From Cotesia glomerata (lineage: Eukaryota; Arthropoda; Insecta; Hymenoptera; Braconidae), in assembly GCF_020080835.1 (NCBI RefSeq), contig NC_058161.1, positions 21,379,603 through 21,443,602 on the forward strand: DNA of 64,000 nucleotides, in the 5' to 3' direction. Numbering within the stretch: position 1 is the stretch's first letter; every line of letters starts with the position of its first letter. A program made the translations under genes and the position numbers. Of this stretch, positions 46,984-57,479 are shown one piece after another. The notes beneath the pieces are model-generated. The model did no database searches and was not told the origin of the DNA. It was given only the letters and a program-made list of their open reading frames with translations.

Positions 46984-47559
46984 TTATATTAGCTCGGCGA
47001 TTTTTACTGCGAGCGAACAAACGGTCGAGGTGACCGCTGTCGTAATTGCTAAGGGCTTGCCTTGACATGGACTATGTTCGTCTCGGAGGTCCGAGTAGAC
47101 GGCGCTGTGAATGGTCTCCGGTTCAGAGGTGATCAGGATCTCTTCTAACAGGCGTGCTTCTTCTTCCACCATTTTTGTCGGTGGCTGTTGCTTCCTCGGC
47201 TGAGTCCATACGAAACCAGGGTTGGTTGGATCTTACGGCTCGGGGGCTGGTACTATCCGGATCTTTCCGGGCAGCATTCGGTTTTCTACGATTGAGATCT
47301 TTGGTCGTCGAAGTCTCTTCGTCTTGGATTCTTGTCTGGTTCTTTCACTTGGTTTGTCGAGGCCCTTCCACTGACGTGGACCTGGATCGGCTGAGTCGAA
47401 TAGCTCCAATATTTTCTTGCAGCGTTGTCGAGCGAGTCGAACTCGTCGAACGTCGTGACTTGCGATTATGGTAGCGGTGGGGACGTGGGGGTCGTTCTTC
47501 AGAACTTCCTCGAGACGTCGAACTTCTTCTTGAAATTCGCTGATCTTCAACGGCTCCAT
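46984..47559 (-). pseudogene. Gypsy extra ORF downstream of pol, one in-frame stop
   Basis: One frame of about 191 codons runs from ATG 47559 to a stop at 46984, broken only by TAA at 47231-47233. The N-terminal part is helix-forming and charged (ISEFQEEVRRLEEVLKND), then Arg-rich (HDVRRVRLARQRCKK), then basic/Pro-rich; the second part has MVEEEARLLEEILI. There is no signal peptide, membrane segment or furin-like site, so it does not look like an envelope. It starts about 150 bp after the pol stop, on the same strand, in the position an accessory gene would occupy. I do not recognise the family; a structural or nucleic-acid-binding accessory protein is a guess from composition. Confidence 0.55.
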
Positions 47560-47710
47560 CGTCTACGAGTTCGTCGAAAAAATGTCTTACAGCTATAGGT
47601 ATTCAACATACTTTATCATACCCGCGTTATTAAAATAAAGAGGTTTAATGAATCTAGGAACTTACTATTTTAATTGACCTTTTTACTCTTTTCGTCGCGT
47701 TCGGCTAATT

Positions 47711-50645
47711 TCAAATCGGAGCCCACGACTCTACAACTAATTTCGCTAATCCGCGCTTTGTTCTCGATCGAGTTACGCGAGTATTCTCGTCGGGTTCTTC
47801 GGTCGTCTCGATTGGCTCCATAACCTGGGGTTCTTGGTGATCTTTGACCTGCAAACTACCCTCGTGGCAAGGTTTTAAATCCTTAATGTGCACTGTATAC
47901 GTTTTTCCGTTCTTTTCTAGTTCGTACACCGACGGTCCTACTACTTTTGAAACCACGAAGGGGAAAACTTATTGGCCAGCTTGGCTGAAAAGTTGTCTCC
48001 TGCGAAAGACAGGTGGTGTTCTCTTCGACTTACCAAGTCTCCGACTTCAGGTTGCCACGATCCTCGTTTCTTATCGTAGTATTTAGCCTGTCGCTCATAT
48101 GCCTGTGCTAGGTTAACATTTACTAATTCCATCATTTCTTTTAAGGATTTCGCTGCCTTATGCGGGTCGTGCTGCGTACGTGTTCATTCGTCGCTCAATG
48201 CCTTTACTGATAAAGGTGGCATAATCTCGCGTCCGTAATTTAAATACGCCGGTGAGAACTGCGTTGCGTCATGTTTCGCCGTATTATACGCGAACATTAA
48301 TTCCGGTAGCAGTTTATCCCACGTTTTCTGACTTTTTTCGACGAATTGGGCAATCATTGTCCCAATTACGCGATTCGTGCGTTCTACAGGGTTGCACTGG
48401 GGTGAGTATGGTGGGGTTTTTACGTGTTGGATATGGTATCCTTGTAATAGCGAAGTGAACTCTTTGGTTACGAATGGGGTTCCATTATCCGTGATGACCG
48501 TATCGACTTGTCCAAAGCGCAGTAAAACTTTATCTTTTAAGACTTTACTAATCGCGTCAGCCTTTTGATGGCGTAACGGGTGTGCCTCGACCAATTTCGT
48601 GTATTTGTCTTGAAATACCACGATATACGCCATTCTGCTGGACGACCTAGGTTTTGGGCCGATGATATCCGCTGATACCACCGCCCGGGGTTTAGTAGCC
48701 GGTATAGTACCCATCGGTGCAGACTGGGGTTGCTGTGACGGCTTAAATTCTTGACATTTGATACATTGACGGACGTACTCAGTAATCTCGGCGCGCATTT
48801 TTGGCCAATAATAACTACGTAAGATCCTCGCGATGGTCTTTGCAATACATCCGTGTCCACCGGTCGGAGCGTCGTGATTCTCGTGCAGAACTTGTCATCT
48901 GCCTGCATCCGGGATGCATAACTTCCAAACGTCTCCTCGATCCGTGTAATCCAGACTGTGATACGCGTGTTGGTACAAAAGACCATTCTTTAAACAGTAT
49001 TCTGGATACTTCTGTGGGTCATTTTCAACGCCCTTTTTAACGCGTTCGTACCACGAATCTCCTAGTATTAAAGCGTCGATCGCGAGCTCGGCTTCATGAT
49101 CATCGGCTTCTTCGATGACGGCATTTTCTGGTTGGCTACGTGACAAGGCGTCGGCCACCTTGTTCCATTTTCCTTTCCGATATACGACGTTAAAATCGTA
49201 TTGTTGCAAATACATATTCCACCTAGCTACTCTACCGCTCGGGCTCTCCATCGTCTGCACGACTGGTGATCAGTGATTACCGTAAACTCATAACCCTCGA
49301 GATACGGCCTCATTTTCTGAATCGCCCACACGACGGCTAGGCACTCTTTCTCAGTCACGGAGTAATTTCGCTCCGCTTTATTCATCCCTCGGCTAGCGTA
49401 CGCGATAACTTGTTCTTTACCGTTGTCTTCCTGCGTCAACACCGCGCCAAGTCCTTCGTTACTCGCGTTGGTTTGCAGCGTAAATTTCTTATTAAAATCC
49501 GGGGAAGTTAGCACCAGCGTGGATTTTAAATGATTTTTCAAAGTTTCGAAAGCCGTTTGCTCTACTTCTGTCCATCTCCATCGTTTATTTTTCTGGAGTA
49601 AAGAAGTGAGTGACTTAGTTCGGTCTGCACAGTTCGGGATGAATCGTCAGTACCATGAGACCATTCCCAAAAACTGGCGTAATTCTTTCGTCGTTCGTGG
49701 TGGAGCAATCTCGCTTATTGCTTTCACCTTTTCTGGGTCCGTGTGAATCCTATGTTCATCGATAACGTGCCCGAGATAGACAACCGACGTTTCTAGGAAG
49801 CGACTTTTTTCGTGATTAATCTTCAAATTCGCGGCTCTGAGGCGTTCTAGCACCTTTTGTAATATCTCCATGTGGTGCTCGAGAGTTTCACCGAGTACAA
49901 TTATATCATCTAAATACACTACGACGTACGGTTCTAGTTCGGTTTCTAAGGCTTCTTGCATGGCTCGTTGAAGTGTCGCGGGTGCTAAATGTAACCCGAA
50001 AGGCATCACGCGGAATTGGAATAAGCTACGTCCGGGAATTGTGAAGGCAGTAATTGGTTTACTCTCTTTGTCCACTGGTATTTGCCAATACCCGCTCTTT
50101 AAGTCGATTACGCTCTTATACTTAGATCCTCGCAATTTGTCTAGTGAAGCATTAACCTGAGGAATCAGGAATGCATCTTTCTCGGAGACGTTATTTACGT
50201 GTCGTAGGTCAACGCAAAAACGATATTATTGGTCCTTTTTCCGTACTATCACTATCGGCGAGCTCCAAGGACTGCTAGACGGTTCTATTATGTCGTCTTC
50301 GAGCATTTTGTCTACTTCGTCGTTCATAATCTTTTGCATTTTCGGATTTTTCGGATAATATCGTGATTTAATCGGTTCTGTGCCGGGTTTCAACTTAATT
50401 CTATGAGTCGCACAACGAGTTGGACCTTTTACTCCTTCATCGAGCTTGAGTAAGGCTTTGATTTCTCGGCGGGCGGTCTCAAGATTGTATTGTACGTCGA
50501 GGGTATAACACTCGAACGTATCCTGCTTTCGTAGTAACCGATAACCCATTTTGCTCAGGTTATCGACCCCCAAGAGCATATCATTTCTATACGATGGAAT
50601 AATATGAAACGGTAACGTGTAAACTCGACTTAACTCTATTATCAC
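47711..50645 (-). pseudogene. Gypsy pol: reverse transcriptase, RNase H, integrase
   Basis: Segments in order: RT N-terminus (DDIIEPSSSPWSSPIV), RT core with VVYLDDIIV at about 49920, connection LGHVIDEH, RNase H where the first catalytic Asp of the DAS motif reads NAS (LQTNASNEGLGA), ADALSRSQ, integrase with CIKCQEFK zinc pair, SADIIGP, VITDNGTPF and PVERTNR (all three acidic residues), and a C-terminal chromodomain-free tail with YELEKNGK and HIKDLKP. Frame breaks lie near 50226, 49640, 49260, 48800, 48180 and 47950. Copies DNA from element RNA and integrates it in living relatives; this copy is dead. Confidence 0.85.
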
Positions 50646-50648
50646 GAT

Positions 50649-51049
50649 TCACGCGGTACCGGTAGTTTGCACCACGTGGCTTCCTAAGATTGATCCTTGT
50701 TTCGGCGTTGGATCATACTTTTTAAATAGCCCGTTATTTTGTACGAAAGTCCATGAGGCTGGTGAAATTATGGACGCCGTCGCGCCAGTATCCATTAACG
50801 CGTGGATATTTCTTCCGCCAAGCTCGATTTTGGCGAAAAGACGTTTATCTCCTACTCTTACTGCTGAGGGGTTGTACTGCTGCTGGGTTCCGACGCGTTC
50901 GTTGTCACGGCGTTGTCCCTTTGATTCGTCTGAGGCTTGGCTCTCGATATTTGTGAGTCTTGACGGTCTCCGGGTCGACTCTGGGAGCTGGTGTCGACCC
51001 TCGCGGCGTTTCCCCGCCACGGGCAGCAATCGTAGGTCCACGAGCCCAT
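50649..51049 (-). pseudogene. Gypsy protease region
   Basis: Contains LMDTGATASIIS (about 50780), the DTG aspartic-protease site, in a retropepsin-like context (FAKIELGGR before it). It follows the zinc-knuckle gag end directly and precedes the RT in the neighbouring frame; ORF ends at a stop near 50649. Confidence 0.75.
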
Positions 51050-51641
51050 TTTACCGCACCGTGAACAGAATTTAACTCGTTGGTTTGTGCATTGGGGTTA
51101 TCGGTGACCTTTCTGCCGACAGCGCCAACAATGCTCTCGCCAATCGTACTATAAAATCTCTAACGACGCGGCTGGTTTCATCGTTTTTACTGTAGCCGGC
51201 TTCCCGGTGTTAGTTTTCCCAACTGCAGACTTATTAGTAGTCTGCGGTTGCGCGTTTTCCTGAGTCACGAGTTGCTCAAACTCGCCTGTCAGACGCAACA
51301 GCTCCGGAACGTTGGTGAACTCGGTTCGCTTAATATACCGACGGTATTAGGGTCTCAAATTTTGATACAATCGCGCTAACTTGGCCTGCGGAGTCATTTG
51401 ACCGTGTCGGCGCATAAGTGTCTGTAGACTTGTCGCATACTCTTTTGCTACCTCGGTCTCCTTCTACACCCGGTTCCTAATTTATTCTTCGAGTTCGATC
51501 TCCCGGCCCGGTGGCAGGAAGAAAGATTTTAAATCTGACGTGAAGTCTTCCCGCGACACCCAGTCTCTCTTGTTGTTTCGGTACCAGTGTATGGCTTTCT
51601 CGCGGAGAAGCATGGGGAATGCAGAAAGTACCAATAGTAAA
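51050..51641 (-). pseudogene. Gypsy gag C-terminal part
   Basis: Shows AIHWYRNNK...W and FKSFFLPPG-type capsid text, then two zinc knuckles: CWRCRQKGH with an in-frame stop inside, and CSRCGKMGSWTYDC where the expected His is Ser. At least three in-frame stops. The N-terminal half is missing because the sequence is cut by the copia LTR at 51642. Confidence 0.7.
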
Positions 51642-51865
51642 TGTGGGATTTATAGTGGATATGATGAAATTATTTATAAAACCGAAGAGTTGAATTTTGG
51701 AGTTTTGGTTTATTGAAACTTTATTAGAGTGTTCTGTGGTTAGTATGTATTGTATATAAGTGTGTATATGGGCACGTGGTACATTCATCGACGCGATGTG
51801 AATGCGCGGTAGATTGAGTGCATGTGATACGTAAATGTGTGTGTGAACATTACTATACTACAACA
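51642..51865 (-). repeat. Copia 3' LTR
   Basis: 224 bp, minus-strand TGTTGTAGTATAG...CCCACA. Partner of 62368-62592. Confidence 0.9.
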
Positions 51866-51874
51866 CTCTCCCTT
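51866..51874 (-). promoter_or_regulatory. Copia polypurine tract
   Basis: AAGGGAGAG on the minus strand directly abuts the 3' LTR, the expected plus-strand primer position. Confidence 0.8.
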
Positions 51875-52005
51875 AATGCGAACGCGCACATGCGATTATG
51901 ACGTCTTGTTCATCCCCAGCGTTTTGGTAAGCTCTCGATGTCTGTCCTTGGGTAGAGCTTTTGTGAAGATGTCTGCGATCATTTCGTTAGTAGATAGATG
52001 CATGA

Positions 52006-52453
52006 AGAGTATATGGCGAGGCTTTCGCCTACCTCCGAAGAGGCCGTTTCCTGGGCTCAAAAGAGCTATACACGCACGTATATCTATCCTACCCTCACAT
52101 AGGAAATATACAGCCAAGCTTGCCGGCAAGGAAAAACCCTGTCCTTAAGCATTTACGCTATCATAGGACAGATGTGAATTGAGTTAAATTTAATGTCAAT
52201 CTGTCCTCGTACTTAGTTAACTGTATCAACCCATTCAACGACTGCGTTAGCCTGATCGGTAATATAATGACAACCCGACCAGTTACCAACGGGGCCCATG
52301 CGGGGAGGTGCAGCCGTAAGACCTGTTTGAGCCATAACACTTATCCCCCCTTACAAGAGTCTCGTTCGTTCTTCTGTCTAGTCTAGTCCCCAAATCTTTG
52401 AGCTTACCTGCGTTGCAAAATAATTTTGACAATGTCACGAGGCCTTGCTTTAA
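52006..52453 (-). mobile_element. Short LINE-derived insertion, 14-bp TSD
   Basis: Flanked by AGATAGATGCATGA at 51992-52005 and 52454-52467. Its 3' half matches the LINE 3' UTR at 43481 and 28142 (GCTCTTTTGAGCCCAGG, GGCGAAAGCCTCGCC) and ends CATATACTCT without poly(A). The 5' half, including a GGGGCCCATG-CCCCGTTGG section, is not shared with those copies. It could be a related LINE subfamily truncated in its 3' UTR or a SINE that borrowed the tail. Confidence 0.75.
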
Positions 52454-54409
52454 AGATAGATGCATGACTTTGATCTCTTTATTGCTGACTGCCTCTCTAA
52501 CGAAGTTGAAGTACATTCTGACGTGCTTAGTCCGGCTGTGGTGTTCCATCGCCGTAGTTAACTGTACTGCGCCTTGGTTGTCGCAATATATTAATTCTTC
52601 TGATATGTCTGGTACTCCGATTTCGCCAATGAGTCCCCTCAGGTATTTTGACTCTTTAGTTGCCTCAGTGAGTGCTTTGAACTCTGCCTCCCTTGTTGAC
52701 GGTGCTACCGTTCGCTGCTTCTGAGATCTCCAACTTATTGCGGCTCCTCCTAGAGTGAACACATATCCAGAGTACGATCTTGAGTCGTCGAGGTCGTTTC
52801 CCCAGTCAGCGTCTGAATATCCAATGATCTTTTCGATCGTGCCGTCGTAGGTAAGTCCTAGGTCGATAGTTCCCTTCAGGTACCTGAGCACCTTTTTTGC
52901 AGCTCCCCTATGCTCCTCTGTCGGGTTTTCATTGTATTGGTTTAGCACACTTACGCTGTGCGTAATGTCTGGTCTTGTCGTCACTGATAAATACATTAGT
53001 GAGCCAACTAGCTCTCGATATTGGAGATTCTTTGTTGGTTTCTCGGGGTCTGTCGCCGCTTTCAGTCTCGAAGAGGGGCTTGCTGGCGTGTTTTGGGCTG
53101 TACAGTTGACCATTCCAAATTTTTCCAGCAACTCTTGCACATATCGACGTTGACTTAAGCTTATTCGCCCAGTTTCCTGATGGAATTCTATTTCTAGGCA
53201 GTATTTGGCCTCACCTAGGTCCTTAAGAGCGTATACACTGTTTTACATTTATCGATTTTGAGGATATTTTTCAAAGTCGTTGATTGGGGCTTCACGTGAA
53301 TAAAAAGTCATGAAACTTGGCAAAAATAATCAGAATATCATTACGAAGAATATGAAACTACCTATTTTTACAAAAAAAAATTTTTAAAATACTGTTAATT
53401 ATTTTTAAATTCGGCGGTTAATAGTAGGTTATGTTTGAATATTAAAAAAAATTAAAAATAAATTTTTCGCAGCACTTTTTAGAAAAATAATTACCGTTAT
53501 GTTCTAGAGAAACATCTAATGAATTGATTTTTATATGCCATTTGGTAATTTCTAATCACATAAACTCAATCAATCAATTTGAAAAAAAAAAATTGTAAAA
53601 ATTATTAAAATTATTTGAAATGTCAACAAAAACATCTGTTATGTTATTTTTAATCATGCCACTAGATGGTGGTAAATGTAAGTGGAAAACTGAAATTGAT
53701 TGATTTCTGTACTGTAAGATGGCACTTATACTGTGAATTTAGGTTTTGTCTTCTGAGTACAGTTTTGTACTGGAAAACGTGAAGACAAAGCGAGCAAGGC
53801 TTGCTTGCTTTGAATTTTGTTTGTTGCGGTGGCTCAATACGTATATTTGATTGTAAACTAGACCCACAACTGGGGTTATTAATACATAATTATTATTATT
53901 TTTATCAATAATAATTTAATTATTACTTAAACAATATATAATAATAATAATAATTTTTAATTTAACAATATATAATAATAATAATTTTTAATTTAACAAT
54001 ATATAATAATAATAGTAATAATAATAATTTTTGAAGATTAAAACTTTTTAGAGTTTTAGATTATTTTGAAAAAATGTGATTTTTAATTTTAAATTTATTT
54101 ATTTATTTATTTATTTATTATTCTAGCATACAGGTCTATAGAGATGCAAAAGCATCTGTACATAGAGCTAGATATTAGATAAATATCTTAATTTACATAA
54201 TTTCTTTTTTAAAATTAAATTTTTGGAAAATTTTAATGAAAATTGTTATTTAGCTAAAACAAATTTTAACGCAACATTTTTTTAATCGATATAAAAAAAT
54301 TCAAATTATCGAAAAAATTCAAAATTTCAAAAAAATTCAAATTTCAAAAAAATTTAATTTTTCAAAAAAAAATCAAATTTTCAGAAAAATCATATTTTAA
54401 AAAACCTAA

Positions 54410-54975
54410 AACTTCGAAAAAAAAAATTAGGAAAACGTATGACCCTAAAGGCCATCCTGCAATTACCCGCTAACTCCATATCTAAGCGCTCAAGAATATA
54501 ATTTTTGTGTTTTTTTGAGCTCTTCAAGCTCAAAAAGATAGCCGTTTAAAAGTTATTTGAGAAAAACCACGTTTAAAAAAATTTTGTTTCTTTTATTTTT
54601 AAAATTCCCCAAATTGGGATAAAAAAAAAAAAATTAGGAAAATGGTTGAATCTAAAGGCCATCCCTGTAACTTCCCGCTAATTCCATACCTAGGCGCTTA
54701 AAATTGTACTTATGACGTCTTTGAACTCTTCGAGCTCAAAGAAGCAATTTATGTGTTATTTTGAGCTCTTCGAGCTCAAACAGTTTGCAGTTCTACGTTT
54801 TCGAGCTCTTCGAGCTCAAAACGCGGGGGTAGTCAGGGAAGCTTTCTGTGACCTTATAACGTCGAGATCTAATGAAAACTCGATTTTTGCAAAACGGGGT
54901 AAAAACAATAACTTCCCAATTTTTGAAAATCTTCGATTTTCTTTGCGCAAAGTTAAAAATAAGAAAAGAAAACAT
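54410..54975 (+). repeat. Two GAGCTC-rich repeat fragments in tandem
   Basis: One copy starts at 54418 (AGGCCATCCTGCAATTACCCG), a second at 54632 (AAAGGCCATCCCTGTAACTTCCCG) and includes GAGCTCTTCGAGCTC several times and the conserved tail at 54825-54975. Confidence 0.7.
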
Positions 54976-55479
54976 TATTTCCACTAATCGGCTGACGATT
55001 TATTGTCTATCAAAAGTGGCTGTAACAGCTAAAATAGTGGTTTTAGAAAAAATTATAAGACACCAAATATGTAGATTAGAAAATTTCCTACAAAAAACAT
55101 GCCAATGGTATGCGTTTATACTCGGAATTCTCAGAGATAAAGCTACTTAAAGTAGTGCCACCACGGCGTAAAACCGATAATCATTATGTACTAACAAGGC
55201 TAATGGTAAAGAGACGATAGGTTCTAAAATATTGATTTTCGGAATAATTTATGCTTATACAAATTTTTAGCTTAGGAAATTTCCCATGAAAAACACACCA
55301 ATGAATTGTATTTATTTTGGATTAATCAGGAGATATAGAGCCACTTGAATAATGTCGAGAAATTTTCTACAAAATATTTTTTTATCTATCCATTTAATTT
55401 GGATTTAATTTTTTAATAAAATCGAAAATTAAAACAATAATTTTAAAGTTAGAAAAAAAAAATTTTTTTCTTACTTTTT

Positions 55480-55560
55480 TCAGATTTCTCAAAATTTTTG
55501 AAAATCTATCACGCTGTTTGATTAGTTCCGAACGGCTTAGTCGTTCAAGAGTTATAAGTA

Positions 55561-55648
<88 letters not shown>

Positions 55649-55772
55649 GGACATATAACAACATCGCGGGGGTAGTCAAGGAAGCTTTCTGTGACTTTAA
55701 AACGTTGAGATGATGAAAACTCGATTTTTGCCCGATTTTTGAAAATCTTCGATTTTCTTATAGAGAAGTTAA
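55480..55772 (+). repeat. GAGCTC-family tail with long (CA)n
   Basis: A (CA)n tract of ~82 bp (55564-55645) followed by GGGGGTAGTCAAGGAAGCTTTC and AACTCGATTTTTG, the family tail. Confidence 0.8.
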
Positions 55773-55839
55773 AAATTAAAAGTACGAATCTTTAAAAATA
55801 TTTTTCGTATTATAATTACTTTTTTCAGATAATTTAAAC

Positions 55840-56335
55840 AATTAACAGGTATCAGCAGATTCAGTGTCATACACATATGCGACACTGAAGTTTAAATACT
55901 TGAAACTATTTTTTACACTATTATAACACTAACATTATTATAAAAAAAATTATTCCAAGAATTCTACAAGTTTAAATTAAAAAGAAATTAAAATTGCAAA
56001 TCTTTTAACATATTTATCGTATTTTAATTAAATTTTTTAGATTATATAAACAATTAACAAGAATCAGCAGATTCAGTATCACACACATTCGACACTGCAG
56101 TTAATAGACAATATAATTTTTTACACTTTCATAACACTGAAATTCTTTTAAAAAATTTTTATTTTTAAAATTTCACATGTGTAAATTTAAAAAATTAACG
56201 TGCGAATTTTTTTAAATATTTTTTTTATTATAATTAATTTGTGAACAAATTAAGGCAAAGAACAGATATCAGGTGATTCCTTATCATACATATATGACAC
56301 TGCTGTTGACAAACTTAAAACAATTCTTTACGCTT
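55840..56335. repeat. Three degenerate ~190-bp tandem repeats
   Basis: Landmark AACAGGTATCAGCAGATTCAG...TCATACACATATGCGACACTG recurs at about 55846, 56043 and 56253, each followed by TTTTACRCTTTTATAACA-like text. Confidence 0.75.
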
Positions 56336-56630
56336 TTATAACAATCAAATTAATTTTTAATTCTCGATCCAACTCTTCCTTGAATTTGTTTATTAGTCTA
56401 AGATTATTTGACGTGATCAGTATATCATCTACATAGACTCCAATGATTAGAGTCCCGATTTCCATTCTCTGTACGAATAAACATGGGTCCGAGGCTGTAG
56501 GTTTTAGTCCTAGCTTCTCCAGGACTTTACGTAGCTTCTCATACCACTTCTGTCCGGATTGCTTCAATCCATATAGTGATTCGCGTTTATCTTGTTCTTT
56601 AGTACGATCATGGAGCCGATGACATTTTTT

Positions 56631-56765
56631 AGTAGATTTCATAGAAATCTGACTATTGCATTGGTCCTCATGACGGAACTTTTGAAAAATTTTTCTATAT
56701 TTCGACTCAGCTCGTCAAGTGGATTCAGAAAATGCATATGGTTCAAAAGTTTATATATATGTATG

Positions 56766-56843
<78 letters not shown>

Positions 56844-57463
56844 ATATAATCGGCATTGTCTCTTCTCTAACTTCCGTAATTCTATACGGATCGCAATAAA
56901 ACGTAACATACTTATTCTTAGGACGATTTCCGAGGTTAAGTTCTAAGATGAGCCAAATCTGTCGATTAGTTTAGAAATGAGAGCAATTCAAAAATTTTCA
57001 AAAATCGCACAAAATTTTCACTTTTACCTTATTTCCGTGCAATAACAATGGAACGCGACATCCTATCAGATTTATGTAAATTGCATTTGAAAGCTTATTT
57101 AATAAGCTGCAATTTGTGTACTTATTTATTTCTCCAAATTAAATAGTTTAGGAATAATAGCAATTCAAAAATTTTCAAAAATCGCAAAAATTTTCACTTT
57201 TACCGTATTTTCGTGCAATTACAATTGAACGCGATATCTTATGAAAATCCTATAAATGGCATCTGATAGCTTATTAAATAAGCTTTAATTTGTGTACCTC
57301 ATTATCAGTCTAGGCCAAAAATCACCTGCTTTCTCAGACAGATTTAATGAAATTTTACTTTTGCATTCGTTTTGACGTCTTTGTTGTTTAATCAAACAGA
57401 AATTTATTTTTTTTTTCGTATGCAACCCTAGTAGTATTTTTATTATTCACCATGAAATCTACT
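56631..57463. mobile_element. Insertion replacing the copia RT core
   Basis: Between WELVKQPEDK (copia RT start) and SLYGLKQ lie ~830 bp of non-copia text bounded by AGTAGATTTCAT (56631-56642) and ATGAAATCTACT (57452-57463). It holds a (TA)n tract (56769-56841) and a ~180-bp direct duplication (from about 56966 and 57151; GCAATTCAAAAATTTTCAAA in both). About 100 codons of RT are missing, so it is not a clean insertion. Confidence 0.5.
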
Positions 57464-57479
57464 TCCATTTCGGCTGCCG

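Larger units (their letters stand above)
42527..51641 (-). mobile_element. Ty3/gypsy retrotransposon, 5' part missing
   Basis: Read on the minus strand: partial gag with zinc knuckles, protease, reverse transcriptase, RNase H, integrase, an extra ORF, a long non-coding region, and an LTR ending CCCGTTACA at 42527. RT before integrase identifies Ty3/gypsy. The 5' LTR and gag start are absent: coding sequence stops abruptly at 51641 where a copia LTR begins. A 5'-truncated LINE (43481-46275), itself holding an LTR-like element, splits the 3' region. Confidence 0.85.
53227..56349. mobile_element. 3.1-kb insertion in copia RT/RNase H, TTAA-flanked
   Basis: Copia coding text stops at TTAA 56350-56353 and resumes at TTAA 53223-53226. 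Ends share an imperfect inverted AGCGTA...TGTTTTA pattern. Inside are several GAGCTC-family fragments, a long (CA)n, and three degenerate ~190-bp tandem repeats. No transposase seen. TTAA targets are typical of piggyBac and Kolobok; which applies is unknown. Confidence 0.55.
51896..56630 (-). pseudogene. Copia reverse transcriptase (C-terminal) and RNase H, split
   Basis: Pieces in order on the minus strand: RT with SLYGLKQSGQKWYEKL and the catalytic GVYVDDILIT (56580-56354); a 3.1-kb insertion; ALKDLGEAKYCLEIEF, YLSVTTRPDI, then RNase H with YSDADWGND, TREAEFKALTEA and YCDNQGAV (53222-52468); a 448-bp LINE-type insertion; and the conserved C-terminus NEMIADIFTKALP ending at stop 51896. RT fingers and palm upstream of SLYGLKQ are missing. 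Removing the 448-bp insert with one 14-bp duplication keeps the frame. Confidence 0.85.

Noticed and set aside
47154..47474. Plus-strand ORFs over the gypsy region (also 48252, 48801, 50753, 50770)
   Set aside because: Shadows of minus-strand pol and accessory frames.
52283..52460. C-terminal extension of the copia RNase H frame
   Set aside because: It reads into the 448-bp insertion; the true C-terminus resumes at 51991.
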